Source: Candolleomyces eurysporus (Eukaryota > Basidiomycota > Agaricomycetes > Agaricales > Psathyrellaceae). Taken from it: 18,428 bases of DNA. The translations under genes and the position numbers were made by a program. Of the stretch, positions 18,259-18,428 are shown piece after piece. The stretch lies in NCBI GenBank assembly GCA_027579435.1, contig JANBPK010001378.1, positions 1 to 18,428 of the forward strand, written 5' to 3'. Position 1 is the first letter of the stretch. Each line of letters opens with the position of its first letter. The notes under the pieces are model-generated. The model saw nothing but the letters and a program-made list of their open reading frames with translations, had not been told where the DNA came from and did not search any database.

Positions 18259-18428
18259 ANGGTGCTTCAGATGACGAGCTGAATGGGAGTTGGTTCCAGG
18301 ATAATAATCCACGGTGCAACGCTCCTTCTCCATCCAGGGAAGAGACTTGACGAACGACACGAGGCCCCTTGAGCCTCCGTATATACGATTTTAAGGACGT
18401 ATCGGATGCCGGGGGGAGTTCTTCGGGG
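18259..18428. other. Right end, unassigned
   Basis: No longer alignable with copy A. A short plus-strand frame (starting about 18263, including ASDDELNGSWFQDNNP, ending TGA at about 18350) is open, but it is too short and too close to low-quality bases to call. Confidence 0.3.

Overview
The window looks like nuclear DNA of an agaricomycete (mushroom-forming basidiomycete). The evidence is a seven-exon NACHT-WD40 (NLR-like) gene with short introns of 39-59 bp, an intron-rich F-box-type gene in two copies, a pogo-like DNA transposon, a small hAT-like element, and strong local CpG depletion of the kind left by methylation in fungal repeats. Scattered N bases next to homopolymers (15787, 16042, 16849, 18238-18260 and others) show uneven assembly quality, so some frameshifts may be artefacts. 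No species is claimed.

Layout: 1-815 holds no gene I can support. 816-4892 is copy A of a direct segmental duplication. It contains a decayed hypothetical gene (minus, about 902-1763), an F-box-type gene (minus, 1993-4178, five exons, broken by an in-frame TAA) and a divergent plus-strand exon remnant (about 4678-4892). 4893-6470 is gene-poor, with two weak minus-strand exon candidates and a perfect hairpin. 6471-10301 is the NACHT-WD40 gene, the only clearly intact gene here, encoding about 1177 residues. Its parts are a disordered leader, a helical domain resembling HeLo/MLKL-type N-termini, a NACHT NTPase, three WD40 repeats and a conserved tail. 10302-10745 is its CpG-free 3' flank. 10746 to about 18258 is copy B of the duplication. 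It is enlarged by a 599-bp hAT-like element (11113-11711, 8-bp target duplication) and a 3140-bp pogo-like transposon (13829-16968, TA target duplication, perfect 42-bp inverted repeats) that splits the F-box gene.

Most interesting points. (1) WD40 repeats 2 and 3 differ in seven codons; every difference changes the amino acid and none is synonymous. The positions largely match the hypervariable face of fungal allorecognition NLRs. (2) CpG density falls about tenfold at one point (about 8235) inside the NACHT coding sequence and stays low up to the duplication boundary at 10745, which suggests a chimeric gene with a repeat-derived 3' half. (3) Copies A and B differ by about 1% on one side of the pogo insertion and about 7% on the other, which suggests gene conversion stopping near the insertion. 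(4) Both F-box copies are broken independently. The NLR sits between two direct repeats, an arrangement prone to deletion or amplification.
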